A program made the translations under genes and the position numbers. A stretch of DNA of 33,261 nucleotides from Nostoc sp. GT001 (GTDB lineage: Bacteria > Cyanobacteriota > Cyanobacteriia > Cyanobacteriales > Nostocaceae), in assembly GCF_030382115.1 (NCBI RefSeq), contig NZ_JAUDRJ010000003.1, positions 5,283,550 through 5,316,810 of the forward strand. Reading direction: 5' to 3'. How positions within the stretch are numbered: the first letter of the stretch is position 1; the number at the start of each line of letters is the position of its first letter. Below are positions 15,319 to 24,080 of the stretch, in pieces. The notes under the pieces were generated by a model, which was not told the origin of the DNA, searched no databases, and saw nothing but the letters and a program-made list of their open reading frames with translations.

Positions 15319-17499
15319 CTAAGGCGTTGTCTCCTGCGTTGGTGTCGGTGTAGGAGTGGCGGTTTCTGTGGGAGTCGGTGTAGGAGTTGGTGTGGGCGTG
15401 GGCGTAGGAGTTGGTGTAGGCGTGGATGTTTCCGTGGGCGTGGGTGTTTCTGTGGGTGTGGGTGTTGGTGGTGGGGGAACTGTGGGATTTTCCGCTGTAA
15501 TAGTGAGTTGATAATCTACTGGTTTCGTTGCTGTGGAAACTACAACAAACTCATAAAATCCATTTTCTGGTAATTTAGTTGACAAACTACGCTTGCTAGA
15601 ATCTTCTAAAAATCGAATTTTGCCAGAGGGTGAATAGACTGATAACAAAACTTGGGAATTTGCTTCTAGCTTCAAGTCTAGAGATTGGTCTTTGGCAAGT
15701 CCAGCAATGAATACTTTACCACCACCAGGTTGGAGAGTACTGCTGACTGTTTTGCCAGTAGCCCCAGGATCGAAGACAAGTTTCTGGAAAGCGCTACCGC
15801 CAAGGATTGCACTGAGTCGATCGCTAACAAATCCATACCAAACTTGTCCAATGGGCTGACCTTGAAAACTTTTACCCCGCTGCTCAGGAAATACACTTAA
15901 AAAAGCTGTATCTCCCAAATCATATAAAGAACGGCTACCAACGTTGATTTTGTTGACTTCTGCTTTCCAGCGATCGCGTTCAGCAGTTGTGTAAGTTCCC
16001 AGCTTTTGGCGTGCGTTATTACTCAGTGGTGCAAGCTTTTCCAGCAATTCCGAAGCTGTTTTATCCCACTCTGCGCGCAAACTCTCATCTTCAGGGCCAT
16101 TGCTGAGAGTACGTCCCCGTAAACTGGGATTTCTGTCCCAAAAAACTTGATTCACCAAGTTCACGTAGAAGTTAGAGTCAATACCCAACTGTTGACGGCG
16201 ATCGCTTAATCTTTCTTTGCGTTCTCGTTCTGCTGGCGAATATTGCGCTAGAGGATCGGTTGGTTGTTCGCTGGTTGGAATGGGGCTGGCTGTAGGATTA
16301 GGATCGACTTGCCCGACATCTCGTCTGCCATTCAATCCCCACCAAATTAAGCCCACACTACCAGCAACTAGCGCCGCCACAAGAAAGGTTTTTGTTGGTG
16401 TCCACCAGGAAGAAGAGGGGGAAGATGAGGGATATGAAGGATATGCAGGGGTTGGCGAAGGTGGGGGAGGTGGAGAGACAGCGACGGTGGCGGCTGTGGG
16501 TTGTGGTGGAGTGGGATATTGAGTTGGCGGATAGTTTGCTGGGGGTGAGTTGAGGGCTTGGAGTACTTGACGGGCTGATTGATAGCGATCGCTTGGTCTG
16601 GCAGATAGCATTTTATCTAATACCTGTGCCAAATCTTGACTCAGATTAACTTCCCGTCGCCATTGCCAACTGAGAGTATAGGTATCAATTAGTTCTTGGG
16701 GTTGTTTCCCTGTTAGTAAAACCAACATTGTTGCAGCCATTGCATACAAGTCGCTGTGGGGAGATACTAACCCAGTTTGCATTTGTTCTGGGGGCGCAAA
16801 TCCGATTTTACCTAATAAGGTTGGTGCTGGCGGAGGTGCAACCATACCGGGTTGGTAATATTCGGAAGCCACAGTTGCTACTACTTGTTTGACACCGCCA
16901 AAATCAATTAAAACTGGCAGTTTGTCAACAGTGCGAAGCATTAAGTTATCTGGAGAAATATCTCGATGAATTACTCCTAGTGAGTGGATGTATTCCAACA
17001 CTGGCAAAATTGAAAAGAATAATTGGCGTATTTCTGCCTCTGTAAAGCGCAAACCCTGTTGTATCCGGGCATTTAACAAAGAATTGTAAGTTTCCCCTTC
17101 TACATAATCTTGCACCAAAAACAGATATTCTTTGCCCCCTAAATTTAGCCGTAGCAGTTCTCGGAACCGGGGAATTTGGGGATGTTGCAGTTTATAAAGA
17201 ACACTTGCTTCTCTCTCGAAGAGTTCTTCAGCTTTTTGGACAACGTAAGCGGTTTGAACTTGGGGGGAAAATTCTTTTAAAACGCAAAGTTCGCGGAAAC
17301 GGTTGACATCTTCAGCTAAATAAGTGCGTCCAAAGCCACCTTGGCCAATTTGACGCACAATTACATAGCGATCGCCTAAAGTCAGTCCCGGTTGAATACT
17401 ATAACTCATGGGTGTATCCAACAAATTTTCGCCACACTGGAGACAAAAACGACTACCTGGGGAATTTTCATGTCCTTTAGAACAATAGATTGAATTCAT
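15319..17499 (-). CDS. zinc-ribbon Ser/Thr protein kinase, membrane-anchored
   Basis: A 726-aa eukaryotic-type kinase. Order: N-terminal CHCC zinc ribbon (C6, H10, C19, C22); kinase domain about 44-315 with GQGGFG (52-57), catalytic K75, HRDISPDN (178-185) and DFGG (199-202); proline-rich linker; one membrane segment about 371-388; a helical extracytoplasmic domain about 415-560; a beta domain resembling a PPC fold about 580-680; and a Thr-Pro repeat tail. All catalytic residues are present. It resembles cyanobacterial SpkB-like kinases with N-terminal Cys motifs; substrates are unknown. A shorter, frameshifted paralogue lies just upstream at 17668-19354, so the pair arose by tandem duplication. 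A GTTAGGA repeat starts 6 nt before the start codon. Confidence 0.9.
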   Translation of the reverse strand: MNSIYCSKGHENSPGSRFCLQCGENLLDTPMSYSIQPGLTLGDRYVIVRQIGQGGFGRTYLAEDVNRFRELCVLKEFSPQVQTAYVVQKAEELFEREASVLYKLQHPQIPRFRELLRLNLGGKEYLFLVQDYVEGETYNSLLNARIQQGLRFTEAEIRQLFFSILPVLEYIHSLGVIHRDISPDNLMLRTVDKLPVLIDFGGVKQVVATVASEYYQPGMVAPPPAPTLLGKIGFAPPEQMQTGLVSPHSDLYAMAATMLVLLTGKQPQELIDTYTLSWQWRREVNLSQDLAQVLDKMLSARPSDRYQSARQVLQALNSPPANYPPTQYPTPPQPTAATVAVSPPPPPSPTPAYPSYPSSSPSSSWWTPTKTFLVAALVAGSVGLIWWGLNGRRDVGQVDPNPTASPIPTSEQPTDPLAQYSPAERERKERLSDRRQQLGIDSNFYVNLVNQVFWDRNPSLRGRTLSNGPEDESLRAEWDKTASELLEKLAPLSNNARQKLGTYTTAERDRWKAEVNKINVGSRSLYDLGDTAFLSVFPEQRGKSFQGQPIGQVWYGFVSDRLSAILGGSAFQKLVFDPGATGKTVSSTLQPGGGKVFIAGLAKDQSLDLKLEANSQVLLSVYSPSGKIRFLEDSSKRSLSTKLPENGFYEFVVVSTATKPVDYQLTITAENPTVPPPPTPTPTETPTPTETSTPTPTPTPTPTPTPTPTPTETATPTPTPTQETTP

Positions 17500-17505
17500 T
17501 GGAAA

Positions 17506-17666
17506 GTTAGGAGTTAGGAGTTAGGAGTTAATAATAACAAGGAGTAGCAAGTAGCATTTTCTACTTGATTTAACTACACTACTCCGGGTCTGAAACCGTA
17601 GTCTATAAAGAAAATTGCCCTAATTCATAACCCATAACTCCTAACTTCTAACTCCTCACTCCTAAC
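17506..17666. repeat. heptamer repeats bracketing the inter-kinase gap
   Basis: Four GTTAGGA units at 17506-17529 and a complementary block (CATAACTCCTAAC, TAACTCCT) at about 17623-17666 lie at the two ends of the gap between the kinase genes. They are inverted relative to each other, like the paired arms elsewhere in the window. The first block falls where the Shine-Dalgarno of the downstream kinase would be (AGGAG on the + strand, so not usable on the minus strand). Confidence 0.75.
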
Positions 17667-17667
17667 T

Positions 17668-19354
17668 TTATCTTTGTACTTTACTGACTCGATCGGCTGC
17701 GATCGCATACCAAATTTGACCAAAAGTCTGTTGATTGAGTTTCCTACGCTGCTGATCGGGAAATAACCGATCAAATTTTTCATTGGTGTCTTTGGTCAGT
17801 TGATCGATTGTATAGTTCCCAAATTGCCCCGATCGCGCTTGTCGTCTCCATGTATCGTAATCTTTTTGACTATAGTTCCCCAATTTCCGACGAGCTGCTG
17901 TACTGAGGTTAGCCTGTTCTAGTTTATCCAATAAATCATCAGCCATATCAGACCATTCATCTCGTAAACCAGCATCTTCAGGTTTAGATGTTAGGCTACG
18001 TCCTTTTAATTCTGGTTTTTTTGTATAAAATGAATCATCTACTGTGCGAATAAAAAATCCTTCAGTAATTTCTAACTCTTGACGACGACTAATAATTTTC
18101 TGGAGGTCGCTATTTTTTCCTTTGTCGCTAAGCTGGTTTTCCAGTTGGAAACTGTGGGATTTGCGGTAATGAAGGTAATGAAATTGATGGGATGGTGATT
18201 GAAGTTACGGCCCGAATAGCTGCATTTCCCGCCGCTAAAGTTAAGCCAACTAACGCCGTTACCCCTAAACTCATCATAAAAGGGCGAATCCAAACAGGGA
18301 AAGTTCTCGGTTTAGCAATTGCTTGCGTTTGCCTCTGGAATCTACTTATAACCGCACTGGCGCGTTGTCTTCCCGGAGCAACGACCATTGTCTTAATCTT
18401 GGTGGTAATATAATTGCCTGGAGATTTAGTTGCAGTTGGCGATGGTAAATCTCTGAGGATTTGCTCGGCTCGTTGGTAGCGATCGCTCGGTCTATAAGCC
18501 AGCATCTTTTTTAACACTGCTTCTAGTTTTGGACTAACTCGGATTTCCTTGCCCCATCCCCAAATTCCCTGATAGCTATCGTATAATTTCTGCGGTTCTT
18601 GACCTGTGAGCAACACTAATGCTGTCACCGCCAAAGAGTACAAATCACTACTAAAAAACGCCTTTCCCTGCCGTAGCTGTTCTTCTGGAGCGTAGCCTTT
18701 TTTACCCAGCAGAGTGTTATTTCCAACTAACTTAGTGCGCCAAAAACCCTGAGAAGCTGGTAATTGCTTAACGCCACCAAAATCAATTAGCACTGGCAAA
18801 TTATCAGAACGCCGCCATATCAGATTATCGGGAGAGATATCACGGTGAATTACATCTCGTGAGTGGATGTATGATAATACAGGTAAAATCTGTTGTAGGA
18901 GAGTGATTACTTCCTCTTCACTAAAGGTTTTGCCTTGACTTTCACGCTGTTCTAATAACTGGTAGTAATTGTCACCATCCACATAATCTTGCACTAAAAA
19001 GAAAAAATCTTTACTGCCTATCTTCACTTGTAGCGAGGCGTGAAAACGCGGAATCTGTGGATGCTGGAGTTTTTTCAAGACATTCGCTTCTCTCTCAAAT
19101 AACTCTTTAGCTTTTTGTAAATCTTGATTTTCCTGTACTTGGGGTGCAAATTCCTTCAGCACACAGGTTTGATGGGATTTATTAATATCTTCCGCCAAAT
19201 AGGTGCGTCCAAAGCCGCCTTGTCCTAGATGACGGATAATTTGATAGCGATTATCCACAACCTGTCCCACAGCAAGAGGTAATGGTTCACCACAATGGGT
19301 GCAAAAGCGGTTACTACCATTATTTGTGTGTTGTTTACTGCAATAAAGCTGCAT
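17668..19354 (-). pseudogene. zinc-ribbon Ser/Thr kinase disrupted by a frameshift
   Basis: The first frame (19354-18128, 408 aa) holds a CHCC zinc ribbon (C5, H9, C18, C21), a complete kinase domain (K67, HRD 170-172, DFGG 191-194) and a membrane segment about 360-380, then stops at TAG 18128-18130. The adjoining frame, open from 18204 to 17668, continues with the extracytoplasmic domain of the neighbouring kinase: ELKGRSLTSKPEDAGLRDEW, LSTAARRKLGNY, QTFGQIWYAIAADR. That frame has no ATG, GTG or TTG before the internal ATG at 17946, which lies inside the conserved domain, so it cannot be a separate gene. Removing one nucleotide near 18130-18160 gives a 561-aa kinase. It could be a sequencing error. 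The kinase domain itself might still be made. Confidence 0.85.
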
Positions 19355-19421
19355 GGTGCTGAAGGATAAATTAAGGTTTTATTGAATGACTACAACGCGC
19401 ATACCCTCATTTTCGGATATT

Positions 19422-19545
19422 CTACGAATTACGCGCAGCGTTAGCGAAAGCGTTGCGGTAGCGAGTAATCGAGCGTCCGCAGGAGCGTCATTACGAATTA
19501 CGAACTTGTATTGAGCGCAGCCGAAATATTACGAATTATTTTAAA
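19422..19545. repeat. TACGAATTA repeat with GC-rich palindromic insert
   Basis: Several TACGAATTA units flank a GC-rich stretch with the imperfect palindrome GCAGCGTTAGCGAAAGCGTTGC and further GAGCG/CGCTC arms. It is an expanded relative of the module at 5333-5395 and lies between the broken kinase and the PaaK-like gene. Confidence 0.7.
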
Positions 19546-19583
19546 CGGTGTTGGTTCTACTTCAGGATAAATAAGCAAGCGTC

Positions 19584-21098
19584 ATGAACCCGAAATCAAG
19601 ACAGCAGCAAGTAATTAAAGCATTTGAAGATTTTTTATCTACCTCCCTAGAAACTGTACTGCAAAGGCATCTCAACACTCAAACTTCGCCAGCTTTGAGT
19701 TTATTTCACGATGTGGCGGCGAATGTACCTGCCTACAAGGCGTTTTTAGCAGAAAGGGAAATTAATCCCGCGACTATTCAAACCTTAGAGGAGTTTCAAA
19801 AACTACCAGCGATCGCTAAACAAAATTATATACTGCGTTATCCTCTACCTGACTTGTGCCGTAACGGACAACTAGAAGCGTGCGACATGATAGCTGCTTC
19901 ATCAGGTTCTAGTGGTAAACCGACATTTTGGCCTCGTTTTTTTACAGATGAACTCCAAATCGCCACACGCTTTGAACAGATTTTTCACGATAGTTTCTAT
20001 TCAGATAGCAGACGTACCTTAGCAGTGATTTGTTTCACTTTAGGCACTTGGGTAGGTGGAATGTTTACTACTAATTGCTGTCGTTATCTTGCTAGCAAAG
20101 GTTATCTGATCACTGTAATTACTCCTGGTAACAACAAAGAAGAAATATTGCGAGTTGTCCAAGAACTTGGTTCAGGTTTTGAGCAAGTGGTGTTATTGGG
20201 ATATCCGCCATTTTTGAAAGATGTCATTGATACTGGTATCGCTCGTGGTGTGGAGTGGCAGCAATATCAGATTAAATTAGTGATGGCGGGAGAAGTATTT
20301 AGTGAAGAATGGCGGAGTTTAGTTGGCGAAAGAGTTGGTTCGCGAAATCCTTGCTATGATTCTGCATCACTTTACGGCACTGCGGATGCGGGAGTTTTGG
20401 GTAATGAAACACCCCTAAGTATCTGCATTCGCCGCTTTTTGGCAGAAAATCCCGATGCAGCTAAAAGTCTATTTGGGGAATCGCGTTTACCCACGCTAGT
20501 ACAATACGATCCTTTCACTCGCTTTTTTGAAGTTCAAGATGGCGGATTGCTGTTTTCGGGAGATAACGGTATTCCCTTAGTGCGTTATGACATTTTAGAT
20601 ACTGGCGGGATAATTAGTTATGATGCCATGCTGCAATTTTTAGCAGAATGGGGATTTAACCCGCTTGAAAATCTTCGTTCTGATACTCAAGAATCAGCTA
20701 GAGGTATTCATCAGCTACCTTTTGTGTATGTCTTCGGTCGTTCTAATTTTACAGTTTCTTACTTTGGTGCGAATATCTATCCCGAAAATGTAACGGTGGG
20801 ATTAGAGCAACCAGTAATTCAAGAATGGGTTACAGGTAAATTCGTGTTGCAGGTGAAGGAAGATGCTGACAAAAACCGATTTTTATCTGTAGTTGTGGAA
20901 TTAGCAGTAGGGGTAGAGGGTAGTGAAGATCAAAGACTTGCGATCGCATCTTCTATTCTTTCACAATTGTTACGTCTAAATAGCGAGTTTGCTAATTATG
21001 TTCCGGTAGAATATCAAACACCACAGGTTACATTAGCGCCAATGGGTGATTTTGAATATTTCCCGATTGGGGTGAAACACCGTTATACGCGTCAATAG
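19584..21098 (+). CDS. PaaK-like adenylate-forming enzyme (phenylacetate-CoA ligase family)
   Basis: A 504-aa member of the ANL superfamily of the PaaK type. The N-terminus has the PaaK-like helical lead (VAANVPAYKAFL, LEEFQKLPAIAKQNY). The phosphate loop is ASSGSSGKPTFWPR at 105-118, and YGTADAG at 264-270 is the adenine-site motif. A C-terminal domain follows (FGRSNFTVSYFGANIYPENV). True PaaK enzymes are ~430 aa and make phenylacetyl-CoA; this protein is longer and diverged, so the acid substrate is unknown. No degradation genes are nearby. The ATG at 19584 lacks a close Shine-Dalgarno. A 48-codon ORF follows 11 nt after the stop. Confidence 0.82.
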   Translation: MNPKSRQQQVIKAFEDFLSTSLETVLQRHLNTQTSPALSLFHDVAANVPAYKAFLAEREINPATIQTLEEFQKLPAIAKQNYILRYPLPDLCRNGQLEACDMIAASSGSSGKPTFWPRFFTDELQIATRFEQIFHDSFYSDSRRTLAVICFTLGTWVGGMFTTNCCRYLASKGYLITVITPGNNKEEILRVVQELGSGFEQVVLLGYPPFLKDVIDTGIARGVEWQQYQIKLVMAGEVFSEEWRSLVGERVGSRNPCYDSASLYGTADAGVLGNETPLSICIRRFLAENPDAAKSLFGESRLPTLVQYDPFTRFFEVQDGGLLFSGDNGIPLVRYDILDTGGIISYDAMLQFLAEWGFNPLENLRSDTQESARGIHQLPFVYVFGRSNFTVSYFGANIYPENVTVGLEQPVIQEWVTGKFVLQVKEDADKNRFLSVVVELAVGVEGSEDQRLAIASSILSQLLRLNSEFANYVPVEYQTPQVTLAPMGDFEYFPIGVKHRYTRQ

Positions 21099-21109
21099 TA
21101 CTGGGCGCA

Positions 21110-21256
21110 ATGAATAATCAAACACAAGAAGACGCGATATCTGGTCAAAAAATTAAACGCATGGGTGTTCAAAAATATGTTGGACGAATTAAAGAATCCT
21201 TAAGGATTGTTCGACGACATAGTAGTTTTTATATTGGTCTTTATGGTCACAATTGA
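21110..21256 (+). CDS. possible 48-aa small protein
   Basis: An ORF with ATG start, 11 nt downstream of the PaaK-like gene. The peptide is basic (KIKRMGVQKYVGRIKESL, RIVRRHSSFYIGLYG). I do not recognise it. A second 36-codon ORF (21266-21376) follows. Neither has a good Shine-Dalgarno (GGGCGC precedes the first), and they could be remnants of a decayed gene. The rest of the 363-nt gap to the histidine kinase gene contains only repeat-like sequence near 21440-21478. Confidence 0.25.
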   Translation: MNNQTQEDAISGQKIKRMGVQKYVGRIKESLRIVRRHSSFYIGLYGHN

Positions 21257-21461
21257 GTCAATTTCATGGAAAATTCTTATGAGTTAGTCACAGAATTATT
21301 GAGATTAAGTCCTAATAAGCGTAAGTACTACCAGCAAGGAGAGAGGGCTATGAGGCTTATTCTATCTGCATCCTAGCCCTTTTTGTAGCCCCGTAAGGGT
21401 CAAAACTTAATTACATAGGCGCAACCCTAGCCGTAGAGTATTACAAATGACAAATGACAAA

Positions 21462-22889
21462 TTAAGAATTACGAATTATCGGCAAATGTATAGTAAAAGT
21501 TGCCCCTTGATTTGATGTGCTGCTGGCGATAATACTGCCTTGATGGGCTTCAATAATCCGCTTAGAAATTGCTAACCCCAGACCATTGCCACTACCTTTG
21601 CGTGCGGGGTCTGTTGTATAAAATTGCTCAAAGATTCGGGGTAAATCACCCTCTTTTATCCCTTTCCCCTGGTCTTGAATTTGAATAATAGCTTGTTTTC
21701 CTTGAATGTATCCAGAAATAAATACTTGAGAGTTGGCTGGTGAGTGCTTAATCGCATTATCCAACAAATTGAAAATTGCCTGTAATAGCCGTTCTGGATC
21801 GCCCTGTATGATTAAGTTTTCTACATTCACCCGTGTAGAAATTCTCAGAGTTCGCATTCGCGGTTCTAGTGCATTGACAGCACGGTTAATCAATCCATCC
21901 AGCGAAATAGCTTGCTTTTCTAGTTCAGTAACTCCTGCTTCCAAACGCCCTAAATCCAGCAAGTCATGAATCAATCGTGATAAACGTTTGATTTCGCTTT
22001 CGATAGTTTGAAAAAAGCGATCGCGTAATTCTGGTTCTTCAGATGCTCCTGCTTTGAGTGCGTCTACTGTCACCTGAACGTTACTGATAGGGGTACGCAG
22101 TTCATGGGAAACATTGGCTAAAAACACCCGTCGCTCTTTGTCTAAGGAAGCTAACCGTTCACTCATCCGGTTGAGTTCTGCTGCCAATTGATCTAACTCA
22201 TTGTTTTCATGCATCGTTAGCTTATCACCAAAATGACCGCCACCCAAGCGAATGGCAAAGTTCCGCATAATCTCAATTGGTTTTGAGAGACTGCGAGCAA
22301 AGCGACTGCTAATTAACGCACATAGTAGAATTGTTATTGCTAGCGTTCCCAAAATACTCCAAATTACCCTAGCAAACTGTCGCTGAAGCTGCTCCAAAGT
22401 CATAGACATTCGGATTACGCCCAACAATTGACCGTTACGCTCAATAGGTCTGGTAATGTAGAGGCGATCGCTATTTGATAAAACGCCTTTAGCAATTCCT
22501 TGCTTGACACGGTTTTGTAGAGCTTCCCGTATCCCCGGAACCTGAGACCAATCTTTAACCTGACTATCTAACCTTGGGTCAGAAGTGGCTAATAGACTGC
22601 CTTGTTGACTAAAAACACGTAGAGTTATAGTTTGTGGTGCGCCATATCGTTGCACCAGTACCTTTACTTGTTTAATATCTTTTTCTTCTAGTGCATCTGC
22701 AACACTTTCACTCAAGGCGATCGTCCAGTTATCCAAATCTACTTGTCGCGATCGCATGAAGTAATCATGGAACGACCAAAGGATATAACCTGCCATGAGT
22801 GACGTTCCAAAAGCTGTTAGCATCAGGTATGTGCCTAACAACTTGGCATAAATTGTATTTAATTTAATCCCAGGTATCCACCCTCTCAT
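21462..22889 (-). CDS. membrane sensor histidine kinase
   Basis: A 475-aa sensor kinase. Membrane segments lie at about 17-38 and 174-194, with a ~135-residue extracytoplasmic sensor between them. HAMP follows at about 195-250, then HisKA with the phospho-acceptor H262 (NVSHELRTPISN), then HATPase_c with the N box NLLDNAIKHS (374-383), DQGKG (406-410) and GSGNGLGL (432-439). All catalytic boxes are intact. Its start codon overlaps the stop of the response regulator by 4 nt (ATGA), so the two are co-translated partners. The last residues (IIRNS) are encoded by a dispersed AATTACGAATTA repeat, so the original C-terminus may have been replaced. The input signal is unknown. Confidence 0.95.
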   Translation of the reverse strand: MRGWIPGIKLNTIYAKLLGTYLMLTAFGTSLMAGYILWSFHDYFMRSRQVDLDNWTIALSESVADALEEKDIKQVKVLVQRYGAPQTITLRVFSQQGSLLATSDPRLDSQVKDWSQVPGIREALQNRVKQGIAKGVLSNSDRLYITRPIERNGQLLGVIRMSMTLEQLQRQFARVIWSILGTLAITILLCALISSRFARSLSKPIEIMRNFAIRLGGGHFGDKLTMHENNELDQLAAELNRMSERLASLDKERRVFLANVSHELRTPISNVQVTVDALKAGASEEPELRDRFFQTIESEIKRLSRLIHDLLDLGRLEAGVTELEKQAISLDGLINRAVNALEPRMRTLRISTRVNVENLIIQGDPERLLQAIFNLLDNAIKHSPANSQVFISGYIQGKQAIIQIQDQGKGIKEGDLPRIFEQFYTTDPARKGSGNGLGLAISKRIIEAHQGSIIASSTSNQGATFTIHLPIIRNS

Positions 22890-23263
22890 GAAGGCTGCTC
22901 CCCAGAACGACGACGCAATACTGCTTTGATGCGTGCTAGTAGTTCGCGGGTGTTGAAGGGCTTAGTAATATAATCATCTGCACCTGCTTCTAAACCCCAA
23001 ATTTTATCAATATCCTCATCTTTAGCTGTGAGCATGACGATAGGTACATTGGAAAATGCTCGAATCCGCCAGCAAACTTCCATACCGTCAACTTCCGGTA
23101 ACATAAGATCGAGCAAAATCACATCTGGTACTTGCTTGTGGAATTGTTTAATTGCACTATGTCCATCTGCGGCTGTTGTCACCGTGTAACCTTCTTTTTG
23201 GAGTGTATAGGTGAGACTGTCGCGCAGAGGTGCTTCATCATCTACAAGTAATACGTGTGGCAT
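22886..23263 (-). CDS. receiver-only response regulator
   Basis: A 125-aa CheY-like receiver with the acidic pair D8-D9, phospho-acceptor D52 (ILLDLMLPEVDG), T79 and K101 (ITKPFNTRELLARI). The end RIKAVLRRRSGEQPS is the linker that in OmpR-type regulators leads into a winged-helix domain, but the frame stops there and overlaps the histidine kinase start by 4 nt. It therefore looks like an OmpR-type regulator that has lost its output domain and now works as a phosphotransfer or protein-interaction module. The partner kinase is the next gene. The region upstream (23264-23389) is AT-rich and should carry the operon promoter. Confidence 0.93.
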   Translation of the reverse strand: MPHVLLVDDEAPLRDSLTYTLQKEGYTVTTAADGHSAIKQFHKQVPDVILLDLMLPEVDGMEVCWRIRAFSNVPIVMLTAKDEDIDKIWGLEAGADDYITKPFNTRELLARIKAVLRRRSGEQPS

Positions 23264-23389
23264 TTTTCATTCCAAATTAATTAACGTTATTTTTGTATAA
23301 TTAAAATTTTCATATTTATGATGGATCTCTGACATCCTTCTTAAGGAAGTAAATTGTTAATTAGTAAGTATAAAAGCCTGAAAATATAA

Positions 23390-23893
23390 AAAAATTTAAA
23401 AAAAACATTTTTTAAAGACTTTGAAGGAACTGTCGAAGATATCGAGACACGTGCAACAACAATTAGAACTTATGATGGTCGGCGAATTGTCATTCCTAAC
23501 TCGGAATTATTTACTAATTCTGTGACTGTAAATACTGCCTTTGATAACCGACGATTAGAATACGATGTTGGCATTGGCTATAACGACGACATTGACCTAG
23601 CCAAGCAGTTAATGCTAGAGGCAATGCATAGCGTAGACGAGGTTTTAAAAGACCCGGCTCCTGATGTACTGGTAATGGAACTAGCCGAAAGCACTGTTAA
23701 CATTTGGGTTCACTGGTGGATGAATCCACCACGACGGATAGACGATCTGCGATCGCGGGATAAAGTGATTACTGCAATTAAGAAAACGCTCGTTGCAAAC
23801 GGCATTGATTTACCTTTCCCAACTCAACAAATTCTATTCCACGACCAGACAGAAGAGACAGATGGAAACCGCTCACGTCAGCATGAAGGTTAG
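23390..23893 (+). pseudogene. MscS-type mechanosensitive channel, 5'-truncated remnant
   Basis: The open frame after a stop at 23387-23389 encodes the beta domain and C-terminal domain of an MscS-family channel: FEGTVEDIETRATTIRTYDG, then RRIVIPNSELFTNSV, then YDVGIGYNDDIDLAKQLM and a long C-terminal part. The pore-forming TM3 helix and all upstream membrane segments, which should precede FEGTVEDI, are missing. The sequence before about 23410 is poly-A-rich and not coding. No start codon precedes the homology; the first usable one is GTG 23522, inside the domain. It cannot form a channel. Downstream residues after the family end (QTEETDGNRSRQHEG) look native. Confidence 0.85.
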
Positions 23894-23932
23894 CCAGCAG
23901 GTAAAGGTGAAGTTGTTCACCCGCCAGTTCAC

Positions 23933-23959
23933 CCGCCAGGGATTTACAATCCCTGGCGG
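23933..23959. repeat. perfect 12-bp hairpin with preceding direct repeat
   Basis: CCGCCAGGGATT (23933-23944) pairs perfectly with AATCCCTGGCGG (23948-23959) over the 3-nt loop TAC. Just before it, TTCACCCGCCAG is directly repeated. The hairpin lacks a T tract, so it is more likely a repeat-element end than a terminator. Confidence 0.7.
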
Positions 23960-24014
23960 ACGTGCGGTTTCGCGTTAAGTTGACACAAGTGGGCGCAGCC
24001 TCACAAATAAATGG

Positions 24015-24080
24015 TGTAAGAAGTAAGAAGTTTTTACTTATTACTTATTACTTATTACTTATTACTCATTACTCATTACT
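24015..24080. repeat. TTACTTA heptamer tandem repeat
   Basis: About six ATTACTT/ATTACTC heptamers (24034-24080) follow a short inverted arm (GTAAGAAGTAAGAAG, 24016-24030). The two can pair over a T-rich loop. It is another STRR cluster with a different unit from those at 528, 7029 and 17506. Confidence 0.85.

Noticed and set aside
16217..16522. A 101-aa Gly-rich + strand ORF opposite the kinase linker
   Set aside because: It is the antisense of a Pro-rich linker; the composition is fully explained by that and there is no ribosome site.
17668..17946. A separate 92-aa gene starting at ATG 17946
   Set aside because: The ATG lies inside a domain conserved with the neighbouring kinase, and the homologous frame continues upstream without any start codon. 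It is the 3' part of the frameshifted kinase.
21266..21376. 36-codon ORF after the PaaK-like gene
   Set aside because: No ribosome site, no recognised family and low length; kept only as a remark in the entry for the preceding small ORF.
24034..24080. CRISPR-like array
   Set aside because: The units are 7 nt long and directly adjacent, with no spacers and no cas genes.
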